Assembly: GCA_018268715.1 (NCBI GenBank)
Contig: JAFDVZ010000024.1
Span: 62,001 to 126,000, forward strand
Reading direction: 5' to 3'
DNA: 64,000 nt
Source: Acidobacteriota bacterium
GTDB taxonomy: Bacteria > Acidobacteriota > Terriglobia > Bryobacterales > Bryobacteraceae
In this document: positions 63,176 to 64,000 of the stretch, piece by piece
Layout: every line of letters begins with the position of its first letter
How positions within the stretch are numbered: position 1 is the first letter of the stretch
Made by a program: the position numbers and the translations under genes
Notes under the pieces: generated by a model
Told to the model about the DNA's origin: nothing
Seen by the model: only the letters and a program-made list of their open reading frames with translations
The model's database searches: none

Positions 63176-64000
63176 ATGCGGGCGGCCGGACTGCTCGGAC
63201 TGTTACTGACCGGGGCCCTGGTGGCGCAGAACGACGCTCGCGACCGCGTCTACTATCCCGGTGATTCTGAAGGCGCAAAACCGCTGGCGCGCAAGCTGAC
63301 CGCGAACATCTGGCTGGACCAGAAGGACATCTGGCGCAGTCCGTTCCGCATGCGCTCGCGCGACGCCCGGTGGTGGATCGGGATCGGCGCGGCCACGGCG
63401 GCGCTCATCGCCACGGACCGTCGCGCGTCGGCCGCCGTCGCCGACAATCCGAATGTGGCGCGGTGGGGCGGACGCGTCTCCAATATCGCTTCGGCCTACT
63501 CCATCGCGCCGATCATCGCCGGCTACTATGCCTATGGATCGTGGAAGGACGACTCGCGCGCCCGTCAGACCGCCGTGCTGGGCGCGGAGGCGGTGGGGGG
63601 CGGGTTCATCGTCGTCGAAGTGCTGAAGCTGGCGGCGCGACGGGCGCGTCCCGACGCGGGCGCCGATCGCGGACGCTTCTTTTCCGGAGGATCGTCGTTC
63701 CCTTCCGGTCACACGTTCGCCGCTTTCGCCCTGGCGTCGGTGGTGGCGCATCAGTACCAGGATTCGCGCGTCCTCCCGATCGCCGCGTACACCCTGGCGG
63801 CCGCGGTGGGCGCGGCGCGGTTCAGCGCCCAACGGCATTTTCCGGCGGACATCGTGGTGGGCGGGGCAGCGGGCTGGTTCATCGGCCGTTACGTGTGCCG
63901 GACGCACGAGGAGCACGTGGGGCATCGGCGTGGATGGCTAAACCCGACCGTCACACCTGTGGTGAGCCCGGGTTCGGGGACCTTCGGGATCGCGCTCGGC
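63176..64000 (+). CDS. PAP2-family phosphatase, C-terminus cut by window edge
   Basis: Read directly from the forward strand: 275 residues from ATG 63176 with no stop before the window end. A signal-like hydrophobic N-terminus (about 1-17) is followed by the three PAP2 motifs: KLAARRARP (K-x6-RP), SFPSGHTFAAF (PSGH) and ARFSAQRHFPADIVVGG (SRx5Hx3D-type, with Ala in place of Ser at the start). The fold is membrane-bound, and the members remove phosphate from lipid pyrophosphates or phosphatidate. Substrate unknown. Part of the C-terminus is missing. Confidence 0.86.
   Translation, partial: MRAAGLLGLLLTGALVAQNDARDRVYYPGDSEGAKPLARKLTANIWLDQKDIWRSPFRMRSRDARWWIGIGAATAALIATDRRASAAVADNPNVARWGGRVSNIASAYSIAPIIAGYYAYGSWKDDSRARQTAVLGAEAVGGGFIVVEVLKLAARRARPDAGADRGRFFSGGSSFPSGHTFAAFALASVVAHQYQDSRVLPIAAYTLAAAVGAARFSAQRHFPADIVVGGAAGWFIGRYVCRTHEEHVGHRRGWLNPTVTPVVSPGSGTFGIALG

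Noticed and set aside
1-64000. CRISPR arrays, tRNA, rRNA and insertion sequences
   Set aside because: No regularly spaced repeats, cloverleaf, rRNA cores or transposase were found by eye; short tRNAs in dense coding DNA could still be missed.

Overview
The window looks like a chromosomal segment of an acidobacterium of the Solibacter/Bryobacter type. This rests on the GC-rich sequence, two tandem giant secreted proteins with SBBP propeller repeats and a C-terminal domain resembling TIGR03437 (first described from Candidatus Solibacter usitatus), an Oar-like TonB receptor with an N-terminal carboxypeptidase-regulatory domain, Tat-type leaders on Gfo/Idh/MocA and TIM-barrel sugar enzymes, and many secreted hydrolases. 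The assignment is inference from gene content. No rRNA, tRNA, CRISPR array, transposase, integrase or phage gene was recognised.

Layout. 1-5.2 kb: an AAA ATPase cut by the window edge, a secreted PPC/DUF296 protein, phosphoserine aminotransferase, an organomercurial-lyase-like protein with an intact Cys-Asp-Cys triad, and an SDR divergent from a TetR regulator with a good promoter and two palindromes between them. 5.2-12.8 kb: a chemoreceptor, then a leftward glycan operon of five glycosyltransferases ending in alanine racemase. 12.9-21.5 kb: an amidase, two small secreted proteins, a Gfo/Idh oxidoreductase, a hybrid histidine kinase with degenerate REC, REC and Hpt domains, a sugar-isomerase-like protein with a decayed partial tandem copy of its 3' end, and an HDOD protein. 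21.6-31.7 kb: acyl-CoA-binding protein, an isoprenylcysteine-methyltransferase-like protein, then a tight run of transglutaminase-DUF2126, circularly permuted ATP-grasp/alpha-E, a second transglutaminase, an FAD oxidoreductase and a polyferredoxin-like membrane protein.

31.8-44.2 kb resembles a glycan-uptake locus: TonB-dependent receptor with a long leader and its own promoter, a sigma-54 activator, a divergent Asp-nucleophile alpha/beta hydrolase with candidate activator sites and a -24/-12-like motif, and two GH106-like glycoside hydrolases. 44.2-50.4 kb is a central-metabolism operon (transaldolase, E2, E3, fused E1 alpha-beta). 50.3-56.2 kb holds DUF1801 and NTF2-like proteins, a GarR-type reductase with an SDR, a CocE/NonD hydrolase and an M24 peptidase. 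56.3-62.4 kb carries the two giant Asp-box/SBBP proteins, translationally coupled. The window ends with a ZIP transporter and a PAP2 phosphatase cut by the edge.

The most interesting blocks are the transglutaminase/ATP-grasp/alpha-E operon joined to a redox pair, and the receptor/sigma-54/GH106 locus. Start-stop overlaps of the ATGA type recur, and several first genes have a -10-like hexamer only 5 to 11 bases before the start codon, suggesting near-leaderless messages. The only gene-poor stretch over 300 bases is the leader of the TonB receptor (35495-35967).
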